Positions 8,053 to 15,492 of a DNA stretch of 18,492 nt are shown here, piece after piece. This stretch comes from Candidatus Cloacimonas sp. SDB (GTDB lineage Bacteria; Cloacimonadota; Cloacimonadia; Cloacimonadales; TCS61). A program made the position numbers and the translations under genes. How positions within the stretch are numbered: position 1 is the first letter of the stretch; the number at the start of each line of letters is the position of its first letter. The notes beneath the pieces were generated by a model that was given only the letters and a program-made list of their open reading frames with translations, ran no database searches and was not told the origin of the DNA. The DNA lies in the NCBI GenBank assembly GCA_001412425.1, contig LKUH01000510.1:1-18492 (forward strand). Reading direction: 5' to 3'.

Positions 8053-8772
8053 TTATCCCGATTTATAGTTTTCTAAAGCATCGATTTCATTTCTGGTTAG
8101 AAATCTCCAGGTCCCAAGAGATAACTTCCCCAGCTTTAGATTGCCTATTTGAAGCCTCTTAAGCTCTAAAACCTCTGAACCTATGGATTTAATCATATGC
8201 CTGATCTGTCTTTTTCTGCCTTCGAATATAGTGATTTTTAAAATTGTCGTATTCTGGCTTCTTTTTTTTATAAATACAATGGCCGGGCTGGTTTTCTTCC
8301 CGGCAATAGTCACACCATTTCTCAACTGTTCGATTTGACTTTTCATCAAGTAGCCTTTTACAGCTACTTTATACAATTTGGGTAATTTGTTTCTGGGATG
8401 GATGATTTTTTGGGCAAAATCACCATCATTAGTCATTAATAAAAGACCTGTCGACATATAGTCAAGTCTGCCAATGTAATGCATGTTTGTGCCAAAATCA
8501 GGGATCAGATCAAAAACAGTGTTTCTCTGAAAATCATCCTTCTTTGTAACTAGATATTTAACAGGCTTATTAAGCATAATATATACTTTCTTATTTTTGA
8601 TCTCAATAACATTATTTTTAAATTTTACAATATCTTTTTCCGGATCAACTTTAAGGGATAGATCAGTTACAATTTCATCATTTACTTTTATTAATCCTGC
8701 GTTTATTATACTTTCAACAAATCTTCTTGATCCCAGATTGCATTGAGCCAGGAATTTATTAATCCTTACCAT
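8053..8772 (-). CDS. rluB: RsuA/RluB-family 23S/16S rRNA pseudouridine synthase
   Basis: Isomerises specific rRNA uridines to pseudouridine. An S4 RNA-binding domain (residues 2-48; R-I-N-K-F-L-A and S-R-R near the start) precedes the catalytic domain. The catalytic motif G-R-L-D-Y-M-S-T-G-L-L-L-M-T-N-D-G at 101-117 contains the nucleophile Asp104. The late E-G-R-K-R-Q-I-R-H-M motif is also typical of RsuA/RluB/RluE/RluF. Length (239 aa) and S4 fusion favour RluB or RsuA; which rRNA position is modified cannot be read. It overlaps the end of the LptE-like gene by seven bases and is two bases from ychF, so it is in the same transcript. Confidence 0.9.
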   Translation of the reverse strand: MVRINKFLAQCNLGSRRFVESIINAGLIKVNDEIVTDLSLKVDPEKDIVKFKNNVIEIKNKKVYIMLNKPVKYLVTKKDDFQRNTVFDLIPDFGTNMHYIGRLDYMSTGLLLMTNDGDFAQKIIHPRNKLPKLYKVAVKGYLMKSQIEQLRNGVTIAGKKTSPAIVFIKKRSQNTTILKITIFEGRKRQIRHMIKSIGSEVLELKRLQIGNLKLGKLSLGTWRFLTRNEIDALENYKSG

Positions 8773-9257
8773 TGTTCCAGTGTTTCCCTTAAGATCATAT
8801 CAAATAGATCTTTATAAATTTCCTTTCTAGCCTCTTCTTCTGTACTGAATTCCGCATTTTCGTCACTTGAACTATATTCTGCTGAAAGTACTAAAGTGTC
8901 ATTTTTCATTAGAATATTATTTTTCTTCAAATCAGTAAAAATAATACTAAATAGTATCTTTATCTGATACTGCTCGATACCGGCTGAGTTATAACTGTAT
9001 ATTTTATCTGAATAATCTAGAATCTTACCTTCCAGCTGGCAATCAGGAGAAAACGTTACCAGGCTTAATCTTCCATCCTGCTCAAATCTTTCGGAAAGAT
9101 CGAGAAAAAGATCATTTTCTAATTGGTATTCAGTTGTGCTGTTCTCAAATGGAATAACCGCAATTGTTTTTAAATGAGGATACCCGGAAGAGTAAACAGA
9201 ATAACTGCATGACGATAATAATACTATAATTAAAGAAATAAATATAATTCTATTCAT
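8766..9257 (-). CDS. lptE: LptE-like LPS-assembly lipoprotein
   Basis: A 163-residue lipoprotein. The signal peptide ends in the lipobox L-S-S-C with Cys17 as the lipidation site. The mature part begins with a Y-S-x-Y/S-x-G segment and then I-A-V-I-P-F-E-N-S-T-T-E-Y, the strand pattern seen in LptE/RlpB and its Bacteroidota relatives, with L-E-G-K-I-L-D-Y following. LptE forms the plug of the LptD translocon that inserts LPS in the outer membrane. It is the first gene of the seven-gene - strand run and faces the HTH-EIIA gene across the inverted repeat at 9283-9317. The ATG has no strong ribosome-binding site. Assignment rests on pattern, size and lipobox, so it is less certain than its neighbours. 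Confidence 0.7.
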   Translation of the reverse strand: MNRIIFISLIIVLLSSCSYSVYSSGYPHLKTIAVIPFENSTTEYQLENDLFLDLSERFEQDGRLSLVTFSPDCQLEGKILDYSDKIYSYNSAGIEQYQIKILFSIIFTDLKKNNILMKNDTLVLSAEYSSSDENAEFSTEEEARKEIYKDLFDMILRETLEQW

Positions 9258-9282
9258 GCTTTAACAACTTTCGATAAATATA

Positions 9283-9317
9283 TTCTGTCAAGAAATTACT
9301 CGTTAAGCTTGACAGAA
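9283..9317. promoter_or_regulatory. Perfect 10-bp inverted repeat with divergent TTGACA boxes
   Basis: Arms TTCTGTCAAG (9283-9292) and CTTGACAGAA (9308-9317) are exact inverted repeats with a 15-base spacer, in the 102-base gap between divergently transcribed lptE and the HTH-EIIA gene. Each arm contains a consensus -35 hexamer TTGACA: the right arm points toward the HTH-EIIA gene (9309-9314) and the left arm toward lptE (9286-9291, - strand). The -10 regions 16-18 bases further are poor matches (for example CATACG at 9332-9337). It may be a paired divergent promoter, an operator for a dimeric regulator, or both. Confidence 0.5.
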
Positions 9318-9359
9318 ATAAGCCACATGCACATACGGGATTATTGAAGGAGATGATTT

Positions 9360-10028
9360 ATGGCTAAAGATTATTTAACAATTAAACAGGCTGCCACTTA
9401 TTTAAAAGTAACAGATTCCGTGATCAAAGAAACTATTAAAGCTGAAGTTTTTAAAACTATAAAACGGGGAAACAGTTTCGTAATCGATAAATCTGAAGTC
9501 GACGAATGGTTAGCCAATTTAAATGAGCGGGAAGTAGAATTATTAGCATTAAAAAGATCCGTTTGCAGATTTACAGATTATTTCCGACCCAAATACATAT
9601 ATCTTAATTTTCAGGCGGATAATAAATATGAAGCTATCGCGGAAATGTCCAAAATTGCTAAAGAATTAAAAATTGTAAAAGATCACCGCTGGCTTTATCA
9701 GGTAGTGGTAGCAAGAGAAGAATTGGTATCAACTGCAATAGGAAAGGGTGTTGCGCTTCTTCATCCCAGGCACCTGCATCCCTCTAAGGTAAAACGACCT
9801 GCCATTATTTTCGGTCGTTCCGCCAAGGAAATTGAATTTGACGCTGTTGATAATAAACCCGTAAATACCTACTTTATGCTTTTGCTTCATGATGATCAGC
9901 AGCATTTGTTTTCAATTTCCTATATTTCAAAATTGTTAATGAATGAAAAGATTATCGAAACACTTAAGTCAACTGAAAATCCGGAAGAAATTTATAATAT
10001 TCTCACAAAACAAATAATTAGTAAATAG
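9360..10028 (+). CDS. Helix-turn-helix / PTS EIIA (fructose-nitrogen type) fusion protein
   Basis: A 222-residue soluble protein of two domains. Residues 4-52 are an excisionase/MerR-like DNA-binding domain (L-T-I-K-Q-A-A-T-Y-L-K-V, then a short wing ending V-I-D-K-S-E-V-D-E-W-L). Residues about 70-220 are a PTS EIIA type-2 domain: T-A-I-G-K-G-V-A-L-L-H-P-R-H matches the phosphohistidine region of EIIA-Ntr, with His135 at the phosphorylated position. F-D-A-V-D-N-K-P-V follows as in EIIA-Ntr. It probably couples PTS phosphorylation state to DNA binding; targets are unknown. AAGGAG eight bases before the ATG supports the start. It is the only + strand gene between two long - strand runs, so it is likely a single-gene transcript driven from the inverted-repeat region. 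Confidence 0.85.
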   Translation: MAKDYLTIKQAATYLKVTDSVIKETIKAEVFKTIKRGNSFVIDKSEVDEWLANLNEREVELLALKRSVCRFTDYFRPKYIYLNFQADNKYEAIAEMSKIAKELKIVKDHRWLYQVVVAREELVSTAIGKGVALLHPRHLHPSKVKRPAIIFGRSAKEIEFDAVDNKPVNTYFMLLLHDDQQHLFSISYISKLLMNEKIIETLKSTENPEEIYNILTKQIISK

Positions 10029-10052
10029 TAAAAATAATCTTTTTGCCTATTT

Positions 10053-10068
10053 TGTTTCACGTGAAACT
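10053..10068. other. parS: parS centromere site (ParB-binding palindrome)
   Basis: TGTTTCACGTGAAACT matches the widely conserved bacterial parS consensus TGTTTCACGTGAAACA at 15 of 16 positions and contains the perfect 14-bp palindrome GTTTCACGTGAAAC (10054-10067). It sits in the 41-base gap between the stop codons of the convergent HTH-EIIA and DUF4015 genes, so it is under no coding constraint. In other bacteria ParB (Spo0J) loads here, spreads, and recruits SMC, and parS sites cluster near the replication origin. No parA or parB is in the window. Confidence 0.9.
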
Positions 10069-10069
10069 A

Positions 10070-11284
10070 TTATTTAGAATAATATTCGGTTAGCCACTTT
10101 AAAGCACTTTCGTAGTTATTAGAAGAACTCCATAAAATATAACCGTCCGCTTTTGCATCCTCAATCGCCCTTACTTGTGCGATAATGTAATTTTTATTGT
10201 AATTTACTTTCCAGCTATTTGCCTGTATGTAAGGTATAACCCTGCATCCTTCTTCAGCTTCCTGCAACGTTAGTATCGTACCCTGATAAACAATATAATA
10301 AGGTTCATTTTCTATTTGCTCTCTAAAACTAAAACCAGCATTGAAGTGAGATGAATAAATCATTGGGTGTACGCTGTCTAAATATTTTGACAGCCTGGCA
10401 ATATCCTGACCTGTATTACTTACATCTTTTGGCGCTTGCCAGGCCACAATTGCAAATAAATCTGCAGTCAATGTTATCCCATATTTATCGGCTATTATTT
10501 TAGTTTTATCTATAAAATATTCTATTATGTCAACTTTTTCTCTTGGTGTATAATTTGAATCTGCTAAAGATTTTTCACTGTCTATTTTCTGATAATTGAA
10601 GACAGCATTTTCCAGGTTACCCTGGGTCGGAAATCTTATATAATCCAGCTGAATTTCATCTACTCCAGAACTGGCTACCCGTTCTATTATTTCCAGTATC
10701 TCTTCCTGAACAGCTTGTCTGGAAGGATCCAGCCAGGAAGGATCTCTTTTTTTGCTTTCCTGCCAAGGTCCTCCATCTGCAGCTTCAGGCCTTAACTCAA
10801 CGAAATTCTTAGCCAACATTTGATCATGAAAAACAACTACTCGACTTACGGCTTTCATATTTCGTCTGTGTAGCGCTTTTACAATTTTTGCAATGTTTAT
10901 TATCGGTTTATATTTTTCTGCCCTCACAGAGTCTTTTTGGCCACCTGAGAGAAATACGTCACCTTTCATGTTCTTTACATCAAAGACTACAGTATTAATT
11001 CCAGCTTCTTGGGCTTGATCTAAAATTTTTTCAAATCTTTCAGATGCTACTGTGTAACCTGTTAGATATATTCCTCTGGTGAAATTTGGTGTTTCACGTT
11101 TTACAATTTTCTGATAGGAATCTACCAGTTCTGGTGTTTCATTTTCTTTACTGGTTAGTTCTGATTTGTCATCTTCTGGTTCTAAATTAGCACTACTTTC
11201 TGGAATTTTTTGAGGGTGAGGATTACAACTTAATATTAAAAGAGTAAAAATTAAAAATACTGGTAAAAATATTATTTTCAGAAT
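10070..11284 (-). CDS. DUF4015 putative glycoside-hydrolase-like lipoprotein (non-ATG start)
   Basis: A surface or periplasmic lipoprotein of about 404 residues. The domain from about residue 70 (R-G-I-Y-L-T-G-Y-T-V) to the end matches DUF4015, a TIM-barrel putative glycoside hydrolase family. Evidence is V-V-F-D-V-K near 100, the W near a W-L-D-P segment, the signature D-E-I-Q-L-D-Y-I-R-F-P, A-D-L-F-A, and P-M-I-Y-S-S-H. The longest ATG frame begins at 10969 and would cut the first barrel strand, but the frame stays open upstream. It there encodes a signal peptide with lipobox L-I-L-S-C (Cys20 if started at ATT 11284) and an acidic Glu/Ser/Pro linker of about 50 residues. No ATG, GTG or TTG is in frame there, so start is ATT 11284, CTG 11281 or nearby. 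It lies 16 bases after atpC. Substrate unknown. Confidence 0.8.
   Translation of the reverse strand: MLKIIFLPVFLIFTLLILSCNPHPQKIPESSANLEPEDDKSELTSKENETPELVDSYQKIVKRETPNFTRGIYLTGYTVASERFEKILDQAQEAGINTVVFDVKNMKGDVFLSGGQKDSVRAEKYKPIINIAKIVKALHRRNMKAVSRVVVFHDQMLAKNFVELRPEAADGGPWQESKKRDPSWLDPSRQAVQEEILEIIERVASSGVDEIQLDYIRFPTQGNLENAVFNYQKIDSEKSLADSNYTPREKVDIIEYFIDKTKIIADKYGITLTADLFAIVAWQAPKDVSNTGQDIARLSKYLDSVHPMIYSSHFNAGFSFREQIENEPYYIVYQGTILTLQEAEEGCRVIPYIQANSWKVNYNKNYIIAQVRAIEDAKADGYILWSSSNNYESALKWLTEYYSK
11090..11105 (+). other. Degenerate parS-like half site
   Basis: TGTTTCACGTTTTACA matches the parS consensus at 13 of 16 positions. The left half is perfect and the right half has three mismatches. 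It lies inside the DUF4015 coding region about 1 kb from the strong parS. ParB binding here is uncertain; the coding sequence could produce it by chance. Confidence 0.25.
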
Positions 11285-11295
11285 AAACCGTCCAA

Positions 11296-11312
11296 CAGTC
11301 CTATCTGGACTG
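11296..11312. repeat. Short hairpin across the atpC stop codon
   Basis: CAGTCC (11296-11301) and GGACTG (11307-11312) form a perfect 6-bp stem with a 5-base loop. It covers the atpC stop codon (11301-11303) and lies about 12 bases upstream of the proposed start of the DUF4015 gene. It lacks a following T-run, so it is not a standard terminator. It could modulate translation of the downstream gene or mark an RNA processing point. Confidence 0.4.
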
Positions 11313-11699
11313 AAGTTTTAGCCTGACCAGGGCTTTTTTCAAAGCGAGTTCTGCTCTTCTGAAATCTATATCACTCTCTGATGATCTTAATCTCTTTTCT
11401 GCCCGTTCTTTGGCAGCTTCAGCTCTGCCTTTGTCTATTTCATTCTCTTTTTCAATATTTTCACAGACAATTTTGACAACATTATTTTCTACTGTAACAA
11501 ATCCGTCATGTATTGCATATTTTTCGACTGAATTATTTTTATACAATTGCAGTATGCCCGGTCTCATCTTAGTTATGAAGGGAGTATGATCTTCATATAC
11601 GCCAAAATCCCCTTCACTGCCAGGTACAATTACATGATCGTATTCATCACTAATTTTTACCTGTGAAGGCTGCATGACTTCTATAGTAATTTTACTCAT
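11301..11699 (-). CDS. atpC: F-type ATP synthase epsilon subunit
   Basis: Central-stalk subunit that links gamma to the c ring and can brake ATP hydrolysis. The N-terminal beta sandwich (residues 1-85) contains V-P-G-S-E-G-D-F-G-V-Y-E-D-H-T-P, the usual epsilon signature, and H-D-G-F-V near 64. A C-terminal helical hairpin (about 90-130; R-A-E-A-A-K-E-R-A-E-K-R, then R-A-E-L-A-L-K-K-A) is complete, so the inhibitory conformation is possible. At 132 residues it is normal length. Its start overlaps the end of atpD by eight bases. It is the last canonical subunit gene of the operon. Confidence 0.96.
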   Translation of the reverse strand: MSKITIEVMQPSQVKISDEYDHVIVPGSEGDFGVYEDHTPFITKMRPGILQLYKNNSVEKYAIHDGFVTVENNVVKIVCENIEKENEIDKGRAEAAKERAEKRLRSSESDIDFRRAELALKKALVRLKLQSR

Positions 11700-13092
11700 T
11701 TTTCAATAACTTTTTGGCCTTTTCTTCAGCCGTTTCAATATTACCGACATATAAAAAGGACTGTTCCGGCCATTCATCGCAATCACCATCTATTATGGCC
11801 TTAAATCCTTCTATAGTATCTTTCAATGGAACATAAACACCAGCTGTATTAGTAAATTCTTCTGCTACAAAAAATGGTTGGGAAAAGAATCTTTCCAATT
11901 TACGTGCCCGGCTTACGGTAATCTTGTCCTCCTCAGAAAGTTCATCCATACCAAGAATTGCAATAATATCCTGAAGATCTTTATATTTCTGAATAATTCT
12001 TTGAGTCTCTCTAGCAACATTATAATGTTCTTCACCAATAATTTTAGGATCCATTATTCTACTGGTAGAATCAAGCGGGTCAACTGCTGGATAAATTCCC
12101 AGTTCAACAATTCTTCTATCCAGCACAGTAGTAGCATCAAGATGTGAGAAAGTGGTCGCCGGAGCGGGGTCCGTCAGGTCGTCTGCCGGAACATAGATAG
12201 CCTGTACTGAAGTTATTGATCCGTCTTTAGTTGAGGTTATTCTTTCCTGCAGTTCTCCCATTTCAGTTGCCAGTGTAGGCTGATAACCTACTGCTGAAGG
12301 CATTCTTCCTAGAAGTGCGGATACTTCGGAACCGGCCTGGGTAAACCTGAAGATATTATCTATAAAAAGCAAAACATCCTTTTTGGAAACATCTCTGAAA
12401 TATTCGGCCACAGTTAATCCGGTTAAACCGACCCTTAATCGTGCCCCCGGGGGTTCATTCATCTGACCGAATACCAGGGCGGTTTTATCAATAACTCCCG
12501 ATTCTTTCATTTCCAGCCAAAGATCGTTACCTTCCCGGGTTCTTTCTCCAACTCCTGAAAAAACTGAAAAACCCCCATGTTCAATGGCAATATTTCTGAT
12601 TAATTCCTGGATCAGTACTGTTTTTCCTACTCCAGCACCGCCAAAAAGACCGATCTTACCCCCTTTTGAATAGGGTTCTATAAGATCAACAACTTTGATG
12701 CCGGTTTCCAGTATTTCTTCTTCGGTTGAAAGATTCTCAAAAACGGGTGCTTGACGATGTATGGGGTATTTCTCTTCTGCTTTAATTTCTCCCGCTTCAT
12801 CTATTGGCTCACCGATAACGTTTATAATTCTACCCAGAACCTTCTCACCAACCGGTACCATAATGGGATTACCTGAATCAAAAACCTTTTCATTTCTCAC
12901 CAGTCCATCAGTAGAATCCATTGCCACAGTTCTAACCTTATTCTCTCCCAGATGCAGTTGAACTTCCAGAATCAGATTCGAACGACCTTCTCTCTTAATA
13001 GTTAAAGCATTGTGAATAGCAGGCAAATGTCCTTCAGGAAATTCAACATCAACTGCAGGCCCAATAATTTGAATTACTTTACCTTCGACCAT
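11692..13092 (-). CDS. atpD: F-type ATP synthase beta subunit
   Basis: Catalytic subunit of F1. Walker A G-G-A-G-V-G-K-T is at residues 151-158. The catalytic carboxylate is Glu183 in G-V-G-E-R, the Walker B aspartate is Asp245 in L-L-F-I-D-N, and the D-E-L-S-E-E lever is at 383-388. All expected residues are present and length (466 aa) is normal. GAGG six bases before the ATG supports the start. It lies 27 bases after atpG and overlaps atpC by eight bases. Nothing in this subunit looks altered, so F1 catalysis itself should be standard and the unusual part of the enzyme is its rotor. Confidence 0.98.
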   Translation of the reverse strand: MVEGKVIQIIGPAVDVEFPEGHLPAIHNALTIKREGRSNLILEVQLHLGENKVRTVAMDSTDGLVRNEKVFDSGNPIMVPVGEKVLGRIINVIGEPIDEAGEIKAEEKYPIHRQAPVFENLSTEEEILETGIKVVDLIEPYSKGGKIGLFGGAGVGKTVLIQELIRNIAIEHGGFSVFSGVGERTREGNDLWLEMKESGVIDKTALVFGQMNEPPGARLRVGLTGLTVAEYFRDVSKKDVLLFIDNIFRFTQAGSEVSALLGRMPSAVGYQPTLATEMGELQERITSTKDGSITSVQAIYVPADDLTDPAPATTFSHLDATTVLDRRIVELGIYPAVDPLDSTSRIMDPKIIGEEHYNVARETQRIIQKYKDLQDIIAILGMDELSEEDKITVSRARKLERFFSQPFFVAEEFTNTAGVYVPLKDTIEGFKAIIDGDCDEWPEQSFLYVGNIETAEEKAKKLLKNE

Positions 13093-13119
13093 AATAACCT
13101 CTTTATTTTATTCATTTTA

Positions 13120-13974
13120 TTACAAATTTATCGCTTCTGCTCCGGAAGCTATTTCAATTATCTCGGTGGTGATAGCCGACTGTCTCACCCTGTTATAATT
13201 TAGTGTAAGATGTTCAATCATTTCGGCAGCATTTATGGTAGCCGAATCCATTGCTGTCATTCTGGCACCCTGCTCAGCAGCTGAGGATTCCAGCATGATC
13301 CGCCAGATATCTACATGTACGTATTTACGACCAAGTTCTTCAATTATGGTGTCTTCATCGGGTTCATAAAGAAAATCCATTTTTGACACATCTTCCGATT
13401 CAATTGGAATTACGGGAAGCAACTGTTTTACAACTACATTTTGTTGAATTGCGGATTTAAATTCATTATAAAGCACTTCAATCTTTCCGTAATTTTCTTT
13501 TAAGAAAAGATCGAGTAGAAATTCGCTGGCTTCTTTTGATACATCAAAATTCATCTCATTAAAAAGATCTGTATATTCTCTGATTATATTGTCAGATCTT
13601 TTTTTAAGATAATCTCTCCCCTTTTTTCCAAAACAAATTATATCGGTATCAGGATGACTATTTATATATTCTGTTGCTTTTCTGATAATATTTGTATTAA
13701 AAGATCCACATAAACCCTTGTCCGCAGTCACTACCACTATAGCTTTCTTAGCCTTTTCCCGCGGATCGTCCAGTAAAGGGTGCTGAGATTGAATATTTTT
13801 GTACTTAAGTGTTCTGAGAATTTCATTAACATAATCAGCGTAAGGTCTGGCATTTAAGATATTTATCTGTGCTTTTCTCAATTTGGAAGAAGCAACCATT
13901 TTCATGGCGTTAGTTATCTGTTTTGTGCTTTTAACGCTCTTAATTCTGTTCTTTATATCTCTTAAATTAGCCAT
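13120..13974 (-). CDS. atpG: F-type ATP synthase gamma subunit
   Basis: Rotary shaft of F1 that couples the c ring to the beta subunits. The N-terminal helix R-D-I-K-N-R-I-K-S-V-K-S-T-K-Q-I-T-N-A-M-K-M-V-A (residues 5-28) and the C-terminal helix ending I-T-T-E-I-I-E-I-A-S-G-A-E-A-I are the two conserved coiled-coil strands. The central A-D-K-G-L-C-G-S-F-N segment is also present. Length (284 aa) is normal. It starts 11 bases after the atpA stop with CAGGG ahead of the ATG. Confidence 0.97.
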   Translation of the reverse strand: MANLRDIKNRIKSVKSTKQITNAMKMVASSKLRKAQINILNARPYADYVNEILRTLKYKNIQSQHPLLDDPREKAKKAIVVVTADKGLCGSFNTNIIRKATEYINSHPDTDIICFGKKGRDYLKKRSDNIIREYTDLFNEMNFDVSKEASEFLLDLFLKENYGKIEVLYNEFKSAIQQNVVVKQLLPVIPIESEDVSKMDFLYEPDEDTIIEELGRKYVHVDIWRIMLESSAAEQGARMTAMDSATINAAEMIEHLTLNYNRVRQSAITTEIIEIASGAEAINL

Positions 13975-13985
13975 TTTTGCCCTGA

Positions 13986-15485
13986 TTAAAATTTCTTGAT
14001 TACTTTTTCACAGATCTTTTTCATTTTCTCTACTATTTTATCATCCATTTCAGAGTCCGCTAACTCTTTCATAAAATCAGCGTATTGAGAACCCAGAGTG
14101 GAAAACAATTCTTCTTCCACTTTTTTAACATTTTCTGTTTCTATTTTATCCAGATAACCCTGATTTGCCATAAAGATTATCATCACCTGCTGAGCAACCG
14201 AAAGCGGATTATACTGCCTTTGTTTAAGAATCTCCATCAGTCGCTCTCCTCTAAGTAATTGCTGTTGCGTAGCTTTATCAAGATCGGAACCAAATTTTGC
14301 AAAGGCTTCCAGTTCGGTATATTGAGCAAGATCCAGCCGCAGCTGTCCTGTCACCTTCTTCATAACTTTTTTCTGCGCCTTACCGCCCACCCTGGAAACT
14401 GATAAACCAGCATTAATTGCCGGCCTAACACCGGAATAAAACAATTTGCTTCCCAGGTAGATCTGGCCATCTGTAATGGAAATAACATTAGTTGGAATAT
14501 AGGCAGTAATGTCATCGGCCTGAGTTTCAATGATCGGCAGAGCGGTCAGAGATCCCCCACCCAGATCTTCACTGAGTTTTGAAGCTCTTTCCAGTAATCT
14601 GGAATGAAGATAAAAGACATCTCCGGGATAAGCTTCTCGTCCTGGAGGTCTTCTTAGCAGCAGAGAAAGCTCTCTGTAAGCAACTGCATGTTTGGAAAGA
14701 TCATCATAGATCACCAGAGCATGTTTTCCATTATCTCGAAAAAATTCTCCCATCGTACAGCCAGAATAGGGAGCAAGATACTGCAGTGATGCTGATTCGG
14801 AAGCCGATGCTGATACAATAATTGTGTAATCCATTGCTCCATGATCTTCCAGCACTTTAACAATTTTTGCAACTGATGATTTTTTTTGACCAATTGCCAC
14901 ATAAATACAAAACACATCTGTGTCTTTTTGATTTATTATTGTATCAATTGCAATAGCGGTTTTTCCTGTCTGCCTGTCACCAATTATCAGTTCACGCTGT
15001 CCCCTGCCTATCGGAATCATAGAATCAATTGATTTCAAACCTGTCTGCAAAGGTTCTTTAACCGGTTGTCTTTGAATAATACCCAGCGCTTTTCTTTCAA
15101 TTGGTTTGGAATCTCCAGTCTTGATCTCTCCTTTCCCGTCGATCGGCTGTCCAAGTGCATTAACAACACGGCCCAGCAAATCATCGCCTACATGGACCTG
15201 AAGAATTTTTTTTGTCCGCTTGGCTATATCGCCTTCTTTAATTTTACTGGTCTCACCAAACAAAATGCAGCCGACATTATCTTCCTCCAGGTTCAGAGCC
15301 ATTCCTACAACTCCTCCTGGAAAGCTGATCATTTCGCCTGACATAACTTTTTCCATACCGTAAATTCTGGCTATTCCGTCTCCAACCTGAACCACCCTTC
15401 CTGTTTCAGCAATATCGATCTCAAATTTAAAGTTATTGATCTTATCTTTTAAGATCGCGCTTATTTCATCTGGTTGTATTTTCAT
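13986..15485 (-). CDS. atpA: F-type ATP synthase alpha subunit
   Basis: Non-catalytic nucleotide-binding subunit of F1. Walker A G-D-R-Q-T-G-K-T is at residues 169-176. The arginine finger is Arg365 in S-V-S-R-V-G-G-K-A-Q, which reaches into the beta active site. The P-G-R-E-A-Y-P-G-D-V-F-Y-L-H-S-R-L-L-E-R signature is complete at 281-300. Length (499 aa) is normal. The ATG follows GAGG by five bases, and that GAGG overlaps the TGA of atpH, so the genes are coupled. Confidence 0.98.
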   Translation of the reverse strand: MKIQPDEISAILKDKINNFKFEIDIAETGRVVQVGDGIARIYGMEKVMSGEMISFPGGVVGMALNLEEDNVGCILFGETSKIKEGDIAKRTKKILQVHVGDDLLGRVVNALGQPIDGKGEIKTGDSKPIERKALGIIQRQPVKEPLQTGLKSIDSMIPIGRGQRELIIGDRQTGKTAIAIDTIINQKDTDVFCIYVAIGQKKSSVAKIVKVLEDHGAMDYTIIVSASASESASLQYLAPYSGCTMGEFFRDNGKHALVIYDDLSKHAVAYRELSLLLRRPPGREAYPGDVFYLHSRLLERASKLSEDLGGGSLTALPIIETQADDITAYIPTNVISITDGQIYLGSKLFYSGVRPAINAGLSVSRVGGKAQKKVMKKVTGQLRLDLAQYTELEAFAKFGSDLDKATQQQLLRGERLMEILKQRQYNPLSVAQQVMIIFMANQGYLDKIETENVKKVEEELFSTLGSQYADFMKELADSEMDDKIVEKMKKICEKVIKKF

Positions 15486-15492
15486 TACATCC

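Noticed and set aside
10070..10969. DUF4015 gene as a truncated pseudogene of 299 codons
   Set aside because: The frame stays open upstream and encodes the missing domain start, a linker and a lipobox signal peptide; only the start codon is unusual.
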